The translations under genes and the position numbers were made by a program. From Catenulispora pinistramenti (GTDB lineage Bacteria; Actinomycetota; Actinomycetes; Streptomycetales; Catenulisporaceae): 60,098 nt of DNA. Shown here one piece after another: positions 7,222-15,019 of the stretch. The DNA is taken from the NCBI RefSeq assembly GCF_018274385.1, contig NZ_JAAFYZ010000040.1, positions 1-60,098 on the forward strand. Direction: 5' to 3'. The notes under the pieces were generated by a model. The model saw nothing but the letters and a program-made list of their open reading frames with translations, ran no database searches and had not been told where the DNA came from. Every line of letters starts with the position of its first letter. The stretch's first letter is position 1.

Positions 7222-8984
7222 CGGAGATCTTGACGGGGCTGGAAGTGCTGGAGGGCGCCGGAGGCGGCGCCCGGACGACGGACGGTGGGGGTGAGGCAGG
7301 CATGGTGACGACTACTCAGCGAGGTTCGGCCTCTGCGCTCGATTCCTGTGCGACGACGGCCTTGCTGGCCTTCGTCGGCGCCGGCCCCGGTGATCCGGAG
7401 CTGCTGACCGTGCGCGCGGTCGCGCTGTTGCAGGGTGCTGACGTGGTCGCCGCCGAGGCCGGGCTGCTGGAGCGGCTGGGCAAGCACCTCAACCCGGACG
7501 CCACCTTGGTGCCGGTGGTGGAGAGCGAGCGCGGGGAACTGGGGGAACTGGGCGACGCGACCGTCTCCCTGACCCCGGCCTCGCGGATGAAGAACCTGCT
7601 GACCGAGGTCGCGGCCGGACGCCGCGTGGTGCGGCTGACCTCCGGCGACCCGGGCCTGTCCGGCGTGGTCGCGGCCGAGGCCGCGCTGTGCGCCAAGGCC
7701 GGTGTGGTCTACGAGATCGTCCCCGGCGTCGCGGTCTCGACCGCGGTGCCGCTGTACGCGGGCATCCCGCTGGGCCGTTCGTCGGGGCAGGGCGGGGTGC
7801 GTATCCGTTCCCTGGCCGACGTCGCCGACTCGGCCGGCAAGCCCGGCGCCGGCCCGCTCGGCACGCACGAGACCCTGGTCATGGTCGGCCCCGCGCACCT
7901 GCTGGAGTCGGCCGCGGCCGCGCTGGCGGCCACCGGGCTGGCCAAGGCCACCACCCAGGTCGCGGTGACCGCCGACGGCTCGATGACCACCCAGCGCACC
8001 GTGGTCTCCACCCTGGCCCGGGTCGCGATCGAGGCCTCCGCGCTGATCGCGGCCGGCGGCGAGGTGGTCGTGGTGGTCGGCGCCGCGGTGTCCGACCGGG
8101 CCGCGCTGTCCTGGTATGAGACCAAGCCGCTGTTCGGCTGGAAGGTCCTGGTGCCGCGCACCAAGGAGCAGGCCGAGGGGCTGTCCGACCGGCTGCGCAC
8201 CTACGGTGCGGTCTCGCACGAGGTGCCGACCATCGCCGTGGAGCCGCCCCGCACCCCGCAGCAGATGGAGCGCGCGGTCAAGGGACTGGTCACCGGCCGC
8301 TACGAGTGGGTGGCCTTCACGTCGCAGAACGCTGTGAAGGCGATCCGCGAGAAGTTCGAGGAGTACGGCCTGGACGCCCGGGCGTTCGCCGGGATAAAGG
8401 TCGCGGCGGTCGGCGAGCAGACGGCGGCCGCCCTGGTCGCCTTCGGCGTCCAGCCGGACCTGGTGCCCTCCGGCGAGCAGTCGGCGGCCGGGCTGCTGGA
8501 GGACTTCCCGGCCTACGATCCGGTCTTCGACCCGATCGAGCGGGTCTTCCTGCCGCGCGCCGACATCGCCACCGACACCCTGATCGCCGGGCTGATCGAG
8601 CTGGGCTGGGAGGTCGACGACGTCACCGCCTACCGGACCGTGCGCGCCGCGCCGCCGCCGGCCGAGGTCCGCGAGGCGATCAAGGGCGGCGGCTTCGACG
8701 CGGTCCTGTTCACCTCCTCCTCCACGGTCCGCAATCTGGTCGGCATCGCCGGCAAGCCGCACGCGGCCACGGTGATCGCGTGCATCGGCCCGCAGACCGC
8801 GAAGACCGCCGAGGAGCACGGCCTGCGGGTGGACGTCATGGCGCCGTCGGCGTCGGTGACCGCGCTGGCCGACGCGCTCGCCGCGTTCGGCGAGACCCGC
8901 CGGGTCTCCGCACTGGCCGCCGGGGAGCCGTTGTACCGGCCCTCCGAGCGCCGGCCCGGAGGCCGCCGCCGCTCGGCGCGCTGA
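7218..8984 (+). CDS. hemD: Fused uroporphyrinogen-III C-methyltransferase / uroporphyrinogen-III synthase (CobA-HemD)
   Basis: A 588-residue two-domain enzyme. The N-terminal half (about 48-290) is a SAM-dependent tetrapyrrole methylase with FVGAGPGDPELLT at 52-64; it would convert uroporphyrinogen III to precorrin-2 for sirohaem or cobalamin. The C-terminal half (about 305-575) is uroporphyrinogen-III synthase, which cyclises hydroxymethylbilane. This fusion is usual in actinomycete hem operons. The methylase lacks the clean SGDPxxxGRGGEE-type loop and reads SGDPGLSGVVAAEA, so its activity is less certain than that of the HemD half. A Gly-rich stretch of about 45 residues precedes the first domain; an internal ATG at 7302 is an alternative start, but the ATGA overlap with hemC favours 7218. 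Confidence 0.9.
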   Translation: MTEILTGLEVLEGAGGGARTTDGGGEAGMVTTTQRGSASALDSCATTALLAFVGAGPGDPELLTVRAVALLQGADVVAAEAGLLERLGKHLNPDATLVPVVESERGELGELGDATVSLTPASRMKNLLTEVAAGRRVVRLTSGDPGLSGVVAAEAALCAKAGVVYEIVPGVAVSTAVPLYAGIPLGRSSGQGGVRIRSLADVADSAGKPGAGPLGTHETLVMVGPAHLLESAAAALAATGLAKATTQVAVTADGSMTTQRTVVSTLARVAIEASALIAAGGEVVVVVGAAVSDRAALSWYETKPLFGWKVLVPRTKEQAEGLSDRLRTYGAVSHEVPTIAVEPPRTPQQMERAVKGLVTGRYEWVAFTSQNAVKAIREKFEEYGLDARAFAGIKVAAVGEQTAAALVAFGVQPDLVPSGEQSAAGLLEDFPAYDPVFDPIERVFLPRADIATDTLIAGLIELGWEVDDVTAYRTVRAAPPPAEVREAIKGGGFDAVLFTSSSTVRNLVGIAGKPHAATVIACIGPQTAKTAEEHGLRVDVMAPSASVTALADALAAFGETRRVSALAAGEPLYRPSERRPGGRRRSAR

Positions 8985-9042
8985 GGCCCCGGGGCGGGGC
9001 GATGAGTTGCGCAGCTAGGGCAGAAGTGGTCAGGTAGTCGCT

Positions 9043-9501
9043 ATGAGCAGTGGCTTCGCGGACGACGTCTACCTTCCGCAGCCGGATCCGGACGCCCAGG
9101 ACCCGCTGGAGCAGTTGGACGGCTCCGACACGCTGGTCTCCGGGCCCGACGACCTGGACACCGGCTACTCGCCGCCGGAGCGGCCGATGGCGCTGCGCGA
9201 CCCGGAGACCATGGACGAGCGGCTGGCCGAGGAGACGCCGGACGACGACGGCCCGCCGGCGGACTGGGACGGCATCGGCGACCACGCCGGCGCCGACGGC
9301 GAGCCGATGGGCGACCAGGTAGGCGGTCGGCGGTCCGGTCGGCTGGTGGCGCCGGACGAGGGCGCGCACTCCGGGGGCAACTCCGATCTGTCGGCCCAGG
9401 ACGTCGGCATCGACGGCGGCGCGGCCTCGGCCGAGGAGGCCGCCATGCACGTGGTCGACGACGAGGAACTGGACGGGGAATACGACGACGCGATCGACTG
9501 A
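9043..9501 (+). CDS. DUF5709-like acidic hypothetical protein
   Basis: A 152-residue, strongly acidic, hydrophilic protein without a signal peptide or membrane segment. It has the conserved blocks GYSPPERP, DERLAEETPD, RLVAPDEG and the C-terminal DVGIDGGAASAEEAAMHVV that mark the actinobacterial DUF5709 family. Its function is unknown. It lies 58 bp after the hemD half and before hemB, so it may be read with the haem operon. The ATG at 9043 has only a weak ribosome site. Confidence 0.8.
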   Translation: MSSGFADDVYLPQPDPDAQDPLEQLDGSDTLVSGPDDLDTGYSPPERPMALRDPETMDERLAEETPDDDGPPADWDGIGDHAGADGEPMGDQVGGRRSGRLVAPDEGAHSGGNSDLSAQDVGIDGGAASAEEAAMHVVDDEELDGEYDDAID

Positions 9502-9647
9502 GCTCTGATGAACTGAGCCTCGATCAGCCGATACCCGCGACGAACGTGACGCGGTACGTGTGACACATTGAACAAGGGCGAAGCCGCGGTTCCGTGATCC
9601 GGGACCGGGCCGGGTCAGGGCACGCCTCGTAGCCCAAAAACCGCGAG

Positions 9648-9653
9648 TACCCT
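9648..9653 (+). promoter_or_regulatory. Possible leaderless -10 box of hemB
   Basis: TACCCT lies seven bases before the hemB ATG at 9661, and no Shine-Dalgarno-like purine run is present between them. This is the TAnnnT-N6/7-start pattern of leaderless actinobacterial transcripts. No convincing -35 is visible. Confidence 0.4.
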
Positions 9654-9660
9654 CAAATGT

Positions 9661-10632
9661 ATGAGCTTTCCGCTGGACCGCCCGCGCCGCCTCCGCACCA
9701 CGCCGGCCATGCGCCGCCTCGCCGCCGAGACCCGTCTGCACCCCGCTGACTTCGTCCTTCCGCTGTTCGTCAAGGAGACGGTGAGCGAACCGACGCCCAT
9801 CGCCTCGATGCCGGGCGTCCTGCAGCACACCCTGGGCTCGGTGCGGAAGGCCGCCGCCGAGGCGGTCGCCGAGGGGCTGGGCGGCCTGATGCTCTTCGCC
9901 GTCCCGGCGCAGAAGGACGCGCGCGGCTCGGCCGGTCTGGCCCCGGACGGGATCCTGCAGCGGGTCATCGCGGAAGTCCGCGACGAAGTCGGCGACGACA
10001 TCGTGATCATGTCGGATCTGTGCCTGGACGAATTCACCGATCACGGGCATTGCGGGGTCATCCGAGACGACGGCACCGTCGACAACGACGCGACTTTGGA
10101 ACTTTATGCGGAAATGGGCATCCGGCAGGCCGAAGCCGGCGCCCATATGGTCGCCCCGAGCGGGATGATGGACGGACAAGTCGCCGTGATCCGGCGCGCA
10201 CTGGACGAAGCGGGCCGACAGGACACCTCGATCCTCGCCTATTCCGCGAAATACGCCAGCGCCTTCTTCGGTCCGTTCCGGGACGCCGTGGAGTCCAGCC
10301 TGAAGGGCGACCGGAGTACGTATCAGGAGAATCCCGCCAATACCCGGGAATCCCTGCGCGAAGTCCGCCTCGATGTCGAGGAGGGCGCGGATATGATCAT
10401 GGTCAAGCCCGCGCTGTCCTATCTGGACATCGTCCGTCAGGTGGCGGACATGGTCGACGTGCCGGTCGTCGCCTACCAGGTGTCCGGCGAGTACGCGATG
10501 GTCGAGGCCGCGGCCGCCAACGGCTGGCTGGACCGGGAGCGGACCATCATGGAGACCCTGTCCTCGGTGCGCCGGGCCGGCGCCACGTCAGTGCTGACGT
10601 ACTGGGCCGTGGAAGCTGCGCGCATGCTCTAG
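9661..10632 (+). CDS. hemB: Delta-aminolevulinic acid dehydratase (porphobilinogen synthase)
   Basis: Condenses two 5-aminolevulinate molecules to porphobilinogen. The 323 residues carry the two Schiff-base lysines, Lys197 in AYSAKYAS and Lys249 in IMVKPALSY. The metal-site loop reads SDLCLDEFTDHGHCG, with Asp in place of the middle Cys of the zinc-type CxCx7C site. This suggests the zinc-poor, magnesium/potassium-supported type common in actinomycetes. The gene is separated from the rex-hem operon by the DUF5709-like gene and 159 bp. Translation may be leaderless (TACCCT seven bases upstream). A 12-bp hairpin lies 79 bp after the stop. Confidence 0.95.
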   Translation: MSFPLDRPRRLRTTPAMRRLAAETRLHPADFVLPLFVKETVSEPTPIASMPGVLQHTLGSVRKAAAEAVAEGLGGLMLFAVPAQKDARGSAGLAPDGILQRVIAEVRDEVGDDIVIMSDLCLDEFTDHGHCGVIRDDGTVDNDATLELYAEMGIRQAEAGAHMVAPSGMMDGQVAVIRRALDEAGRQDTSILAYSAKYASAFFGPFRDAVESSLKGDRSTYQENPANTRESLREVRLDVEEGADMIMVKPALSYLDIVRQVADMVDVPVVAYQVSGEYAMVEAAAANGWLDRERTIMETLSSVRRAGATSVLTYWAVEAARML

Positions 10633-11136
10633 CGGCCGTCCGCGCTAGGCGCCGTCTGTTCTCGGCGTCATCTGGTTTAAAGGGGACTTCCTGCGGGACA
10701 TCCCCTCCAACGAACCCCCGCATCCCCTTGCCGAACCCTTGCCGGGCCCGGTGCGGGGGTTGCGGGGGTTCGTACGATCTTGCGGCCCGGTTCTCCGCAT
10801 TGGTAATAGGTGGATATCCAGGCCGTGGCTCACATCCCCGGTTTACCTGCGGCGACAGATAAAAGATCTTGAAATACCAAGATCGGGAACCGCGCGGTGT
10901 CGATCTTGTTAATTCTTCCCGGCAGGCGTCCGTAGCAGGTCTGTAGGTCTTTTGACATCGATTTTGTTGCCGATCCGTGATCGCTTTTCCCCCTTTGTTA
11001 GGCCACTGTATGCAGGAGTGGTCGTGAGCCACCCTCGGCGCCACTGCCTGTCTTTCGTGCCCCTCGGCTGCGCTCACAACCGCGACCGGCCCGGATCCAC
11101 ACACCGAGCCGGCTCCGTCGAAGGGGAGGGCTCTTG
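10633..11136. other. Intergenic region between hemB and the first peptide ABC operon
   Basis: About 500 bases without a gene. It holds a hairpin at 10711-10722 / 10761-10772 (hemB end), an inverted repeat GATCTTG-N6-CAAGATC at 10865-10884 with a third GATCTTG at 10902-10908, and TTGACA at 10952-10957, which could be a -35 for the downstream operon although no good -10 follows at 17-18 nt. The repeated GATCTTG could be an operator. I see no coding signal. Confidence 0.5.
10711..10772 (+). terminator. Hairpin after hemB, possible terminator
   Basis: Perfect 12-bp arms CGAACCCCCGCA (10711-10722) and TGCGGGGGTTCG (10761-10772) enclose a 38-nt loop that is itself GC-rich and partly self-complementary. 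There is no T-run after it, as is common in high-GC actinomycetes, so this may be a factor-dependent end or an mRNA stabiliser. Confidence 0.45.
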
Positions 11137-13086
11137 ATGGCCGTCAGAAATACCCGAAAAATCGTGGCGATGGCGGGAGTACTCGCCGTCCTCGCGTCGG
11201 CCGCGGCATGCGGCAGCTCGAAGAAGAGCGGCGGCAACAACAACGCGACCAACCCGGTCTCGACCGCGAGCAGCTCCTCGGCTCCGGCCAAGCAGGGCGG
11301 TACCGCGAACGTCGCCGAGTGGCCGCCCGGGTCGAGCCCGACCGCGATCTGGCCGTTCATGACCAGCGACCAGCTGAGCACCCAGAACGCCGGCCAGTTC
11401 CAGTACTACTTCTACCGTCCGCTGTACTTCGTCGGCCTGAACGACAAGCTGGCCGTCAACTACGACATGGGTCCGGCCGACCAGCCGACCTGGAGCTCGG
11501 ACGGCCTGACCATCACCATCCCCATGAAGTCCACCTGGGGCTGGAGCAACGGCGAGAAGGTCACCGGTCAGGACGTGCAGTTCTGGCTGAACATGCTGAA
11601 GTCCGAGGAGGGCAAGCCGGGCCAGGCGGGCGCGTCGGGCTACTACAGCCCGCCGAACCAGGCCGCCGGCGTGAACTACCTGCCGGACAACATCAAGTCG
11701 ACCACGGCCACCGACTCCAGCATCAGCATCACGTTCGACCAGAAGTACAACCAGGAGTACATCGTCGGCAACGCGCTGTCGACGGTCACGCCGATGCCGC
11801 TGGCCTGGGACGTCACCGACGCCAAGGGCACCAAGGGCAAGTGCTCGACGGACACCCTGACCTCGCCGACGCTGCAGGCCGACTGTGACGCGGTGTTCAA
11901 GTACCTGAACACGGCCGGCAAGGACGTCAAGTCCTTCGCCACCAACCCGTTGTGGCAGATCAGCGACGGCCCGTGGTCCCTGAAGGAGTTCAACGCCACC
12001 TCCGGCGGCTTCTCCATCGTGCCGAACACCAAGTTCACCGGTGAGCACAAGCCGTACCTGGACCAGGTCAACTTCGTCCCGTTCCAGAGCCAGGACGCGG
12101 AGTGGACGGCCCTGAAGGCCGGCTCCACCGGGGCGAACGCGCTGCAGATCGGGGTGTTCCCGAACGCCGACACCCCGCCCTACAACGGCAACGACCTGCA
12201 GGCCGGCAACCCGCTGGCCTCGGCCGGGTACAACGTCGAGAAGGGCTCGCTGCTCGACTCGATCGACTACTACCAGGTGAACGACGGCTCCAAGGCCCAC
12301 GGCAACCTGTTCAAGCAGTCGTACTTCACCAAGGCCCTGCAGGACGAGATGGACCAGCAGAGCGCGATCACCGGTCCGTACAAGGGCTGGGGCTACCCGA
12401 CGACGGGCATCGTGCCCGGCTACCCGGACGGCAACCCGCTGTCCCCGGCGGCCAAGGCCGCCGCGGCCAAGTACGACCCGGCCGAGGCCAAGACCCTGAT
12501 GCAGCAGCACGGCTGGGACGTCTCGACCACCCCGGCGACCTGCACGAGCCCCGGTACCGGCGCCAACCAGTGCGGTGCGGGCATCAAGGCCGGCGACAAG
12601 GCCGAGTTCACCCTGGAGTACCCGTCGGCGCACCCGGCCATGGACACCATGCTGGCCGCCTACAAGCAGGCCGCGGCCGGCGCGGGTATCGCGGTCAACA
12701 CCGTGACCAAGACCCAGAACACCCTGTCCGGTGAGCTGGTCGGCTGCTCCACGAGCACCCCGGCCGGTTGCAACTGGGACGCGATCCTGTACGGCGGCTG
12801 GGTGTTCTCCCTGCTGCCGACCACGGACTCGCTGCTGACCACCGGCGCCGGCTCGAACATCTTCGGGTTCTCCGACCCGACGTTCGACGGCAAGGTGGCC
12901 GCCACGATCAAGAGCAGCGACCCGCAGGCCTGGTATGACTACGAGTCCTACGCGGCCAGCATCTCGCTGCCGCTGATCTTCATGATGGACCAGATCTGGC
13001 CGTGGGCCGTGGCGAGCAACTTCCACGACTCCGGGCAGGACGCGTTCCAGGGCTTCGAGCCTGAGTTCTGGTACTACACCAAGTGA
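11137..13086 (+). CDS. Peptide-type ABC transporter substrate-binding lipoprotein (SBP family 5)
   Basis: An extracytoplasmic solute receptor of the oligopeptide/dipeptide (family 5) class, 649 residues. It has a signal peptide with a lipobox-like end (VLASAAACGSS), so the mature protein should be lipid-anchored at Cys. A Ser/Asn-rich linker follows, then the family-5 fold with WSDGLTITIPMKSTWGWSNG (the usual W-S-DG core). ATG 11137 follows GGGGAGGG with good spacing; a TTG three bases upstream is also in frame. It heads an operon with two permeases and a fused double ATPase. The ligand is not predictable; family 5 also includes nickel, sugar and opine receptors. Confidence 0.9.
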   Translation: MAVRNTRKIVAMAGVLAVLASAAACGSSKKSGGNNNATNPVSTASSSSAPAKQGGTANVAEWPPGSSPTAIWPFMTSDQLSTQNAGQFQYYFYRPLYFVGLNDKLAVNYDMGPADQPTWSSDGLTITIPMKSTWGWSNGEKVTGQDVQFWLNMLKSEEGKPGQAGASGYYSPPNQAAGVNYLPDNIKSTTATDSSISITFDQKYNQEYIVGNALSTVTPMPLAWDVTDAKGTKGKCSTDTLTSPTLQADCDAVFKYLNTAGKDVKSFATNPLWQISDGPWSLKEFNATSGGFSIVPNTKFTGEHKPYLDQVNFVPFQSQDAEWTALKAGSTGANALQIGVFPNADTPPYNGNDLQAGNPLASAGYNVEKGSLLDSIDYYQVNDGSKAHGNLFKQSYFTKALQDEMDQQSAITGPYKGWGYPTTGIVPGYPDGNPLSPAAKAAAAKYDPAEAKTLMQQHGWDVSTTPATCTSPGTGANQCGAGIKAGDKAEFTLEYPSAHPAMDTMLAAYKQAAAGAGIAVNTVTKTQNTLSGELVGCSTSTPAGCNWDAILYGGWVFSLLPTTDSLLTTGAGSNIFGFSDPTFDGKVAATIKSSDPQAWYDYESYAASISLPLIFMMDQIWPWAVASNFHDSGQDAFQGFEPEFWYYTK

Positions 13087-13102
13087 TTCAGCGCACTGAC
13101 GT

Positions 13103-13132
13103 CACCGCGACCCCCGGCGGGGGGTCGCGGTG
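13103..13132 (+). promoter_or_regulatory. Perfect 13-bp hairpin covering the permease start codon
   Basis: Arms CACCGCGACCCCC (13103-13115) and GGGGGTCGCGGTG (13120-13132) are exact complements around a 4-nt loop. The right arm contains the G-run that would serve as ribosome site and the GTG start (13130) of the first permease. In mRNA this would lower permease translation relative to the binding protein upstream and could protect the binding-protein message from 3' decay. No T-run follows, so it is not a typical terminator. Confidence 0.7.
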
Positions 13133-14077
13133 ACCACTTACTTGATCCGCCGCTTCTTCCAGTCGATCGTGACGTTGTTCATCGTGTCGATCGCCACCTT
13201 CGGCATGATGCACCTGATGCCGAACGGCGTCGTGCGCGGGATGCTCGGCCAGCGGGCCACCCCCCAGACCATTGCCGAGCTCACCCACCGACTGGGCCTG
13301 GACCAGCCCCTGTACGTGCAGTACTGGCGCTGGCTGGACCGGCTGGTCGTCCACTTCGATCTGGGCACCAGCTATCAGAAGAGCCAAACCGTCAATGCCC
13401 TGCTGAAGGAGGACATGGGGCAGTCGATGTACATCGTCGGCCTCGCGCTGTTCTTCACCATCGTCATCTCGGTGCCGGTGGGCGTGCTGCAGGCGACCCG
13501 GCGCAACTCGGTCACCGACTACACGATCACCACCTTCTCCTTCATCGGCTACGCGATCCCGGTGTTCTTCCTCGGCGTCGTGCTGCGTGACCTGTTCCAG
13601 GTGCAGTTCCACCTGATACCGATCGCGAAGCAGATCGACTCCTTCCACGCCGCGTTCTCCCAGCCGGACCAGATGATCCTGCCGGTGGCCACTCTGGTCA
13701 TCAGCGGTGTGGCCGGATACAGCCGGTACATGCGCTCCTCGATGCTCGACGAGATCACCCAGGACTACGTCCGCACGGCGATCGCCAAGGGCGCGACCAA
13801 GCGCCGCGTGCTGTACCGGCACGTGCTGCGCAACGCGATGATCCCGATGATCACCCTGGTCGGGCTGTCCCTGCCGACCCTGGTCGGCGGCGCGCTGCTG
13901 GTGGAGCAGATCTTCAACATCCAGGGCATCGGCGTGCTGACCATCAACGCCGCCCTGTCCAGCGACTTCGTGATCGTCCTGGGCACCACGATGCTGACCG
14001 CGATCGTCACGATCCTCGGGTCGCTGGTGGCCGACATCTCCTACGCCGCCCTGGACCCACGAGTAAGGCTCACCTGA
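13130..14077 (+). CDS. Peptide-type ABC transporter permease (DppB/OppB-like)
   Basis: A 315-residue inner-membrane permease with about six membrane helices. The N-terminus TYLIRRFFQSIVTLFIVS is typical of the DppB half, a periplasmic loop contains the GLDQPLYVQYWRWL segment, and the EAA-like cytoplasmic loop is near DYVRTAIAKGATKRRV with HVLRNAMIPMITL after it. It forms the channel with the next gene product. The GTG start is sequestered in a perfect hairpin. Its stop overlaps the start of the next permease (TGATG). Confidence 0.92.
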   Translation: MTTYLIRRFFQSIVTLFIVSIATFGMMHLMPNGVVRGMLGQRATPQTIAELTHRLGLDQPLYVQYWRWLDRLVVHFDLGTSYQKSQTVNALLKEDMGQSMYIVGLALFFTIVISVPVGVLQATRRNSVTDYTITTFSFIGYAIPVFFLGVVLRDLFQVQFHLIPIAKQIDSFHAAFSQPDQMILPVATLVISGVAGYSRYMRSSMLDEITQDYVRTAIAKGATKRRVLYRHVLRNAMIPMITLVGLSLPTLVGGALLVEQIFNIQGIGVLTINAALSSDFVIVLGTTMLTAIVTILGSLVADISYAALDPRVRLT

Positions 14078-15012
14078 TGGACGAGATCGTCGTCGAATCC
14101 CCCGGACAGGGGGACAACATCCCGCCGACCGAGCAGATGCTGGGCCTGGAGCCGACCGAGAGCGCGCGCTCGATGTTCCGCCGCGGCCTGGAGGTCTTCC
14201 TGGAGAACCGGCTGGCCGTGGTCGCCTTCGGCGTGCTGGTCTTCTACGTCCTGATGTGCTTCTTCGGGCCGCTGCTCTACCACGGCAACACCTCGCACGT
14301 GCAGATGGACGAGATCACCCTGCCGCCGGGCCCCAGCCACCCGCTGGGCACCGACCAGAACGGCGTGGACGAACTCGGCAAGCTGATGAAGGCCGGCCAG
14401 ATCTCGCTGGAGATCGGCATCGCCTCCGGCGTGCTGGCCTCGGTGATCGGCATGCTGTACGGCGCCATCGCCGGCTACGTCGGCGGCTGGGTGGACTCGA
14501 TCATGATGCGCACCATCGACGCGCTGCTGTCGATCCCGCTCATCTTCGCGCTGATCTACCTGGCCTCCACCCTGGGCCGCACCAAGACGGTGTTCATCAT
14601 GGTGATCGCGCTGACCAGTTGGTTCAGCCTGACCCGCCTGACCCGCGGCGACACGCTGACCATCAAGGTGCGCGACTACGTGGCCGCCTGCCGGATGATG
14701 GGCGGGCGCAGCCCGCGGATCATCTTTCGGCACATCCTGCCGAACACCATCGGCACCACCATCGTGAACACCTCGCTGTCGATCGCCAACTCGGTCTTCG
14801 CACTGTCCGTGCTCAGCTACATCGGGCTGGGACTGCAGGCGCCGAACGACGACTGGGGCGGGATGTTCGCGAACGGATCGAGCTACCTGGACCAGAACTA
14901 CTGGTGGATGATCTATCCCCCGGGCGTGTCCATCGTGCTGATCATCATCTCCTGCAACTTCATCGGAGACGCCCTGCGCGACGCCTTCGAGACCCGGCTC
15001 CAGAAGCGGTGA
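14077..15012 (+). CDS. Peptide-type ABC transporter permease (DppC/OppC-like)
   Basis: A 311-residue permease of the DppC class. It has an N-terminal cytoplasmic stretch of about 45 residues with an OppC-type N-terminal segment (FLENRLAVVAFGVLVFYV), a periplasmic GTDQNGVDELGKLM region, and the transport domain with the EAA loop VRDYVAACRMMGGRSPRIIFRHILPN. About six membrane helices are visible. It pairs with the upstream permease. The ATG overlaps the previous stop by one base, and the ATPase gene begins eight bases after this stop, so the operon is tightly coupled. Confidence 0.92.
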   Translation: MDEIVVESPGQGDNIPPTEQMLGLEPTESARSMFRRGLEVFLENRLAVVAFGVLVFYVLMCFFGPLLYHGNTSHVQMDEITLPPGPSHPLGTDQNGVDELGKLMKAGQISLEIGIASGVLASVIGMLYGAIAGYVGGWVDSIMMRTIDALLSIPLIFALIYLASTLGRTKTVFIMVIALTSWFSLTRLTRGDTLTIKVRDYVAACRMMGGRSPRIIFRHILPNTIGTTIVNTSLSIANSVFALSVLSYIGLGLQAPNDDWGGMFANGSSYLDQNYWWMIYPPGVSIVLIIISCNFIGDALRDAFETRLQKR

Positions 15013-15019
15013 GACGGCC

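Noticed and set aside
6225..8819. An 864-codon open frame on the minus strand opposite hemC and hemD
   Set aside because: Antisense shadow of genuine hem genes: composition is the Gln/Arg/His-rich pattern of reversed GC-rich codons, with no domain and no ribosome site. Similar long antisense frames opposite other genes (for example 15029-17215, 18779-21433, 40689-44111 and 47448-50735) were dropped for the same reason.
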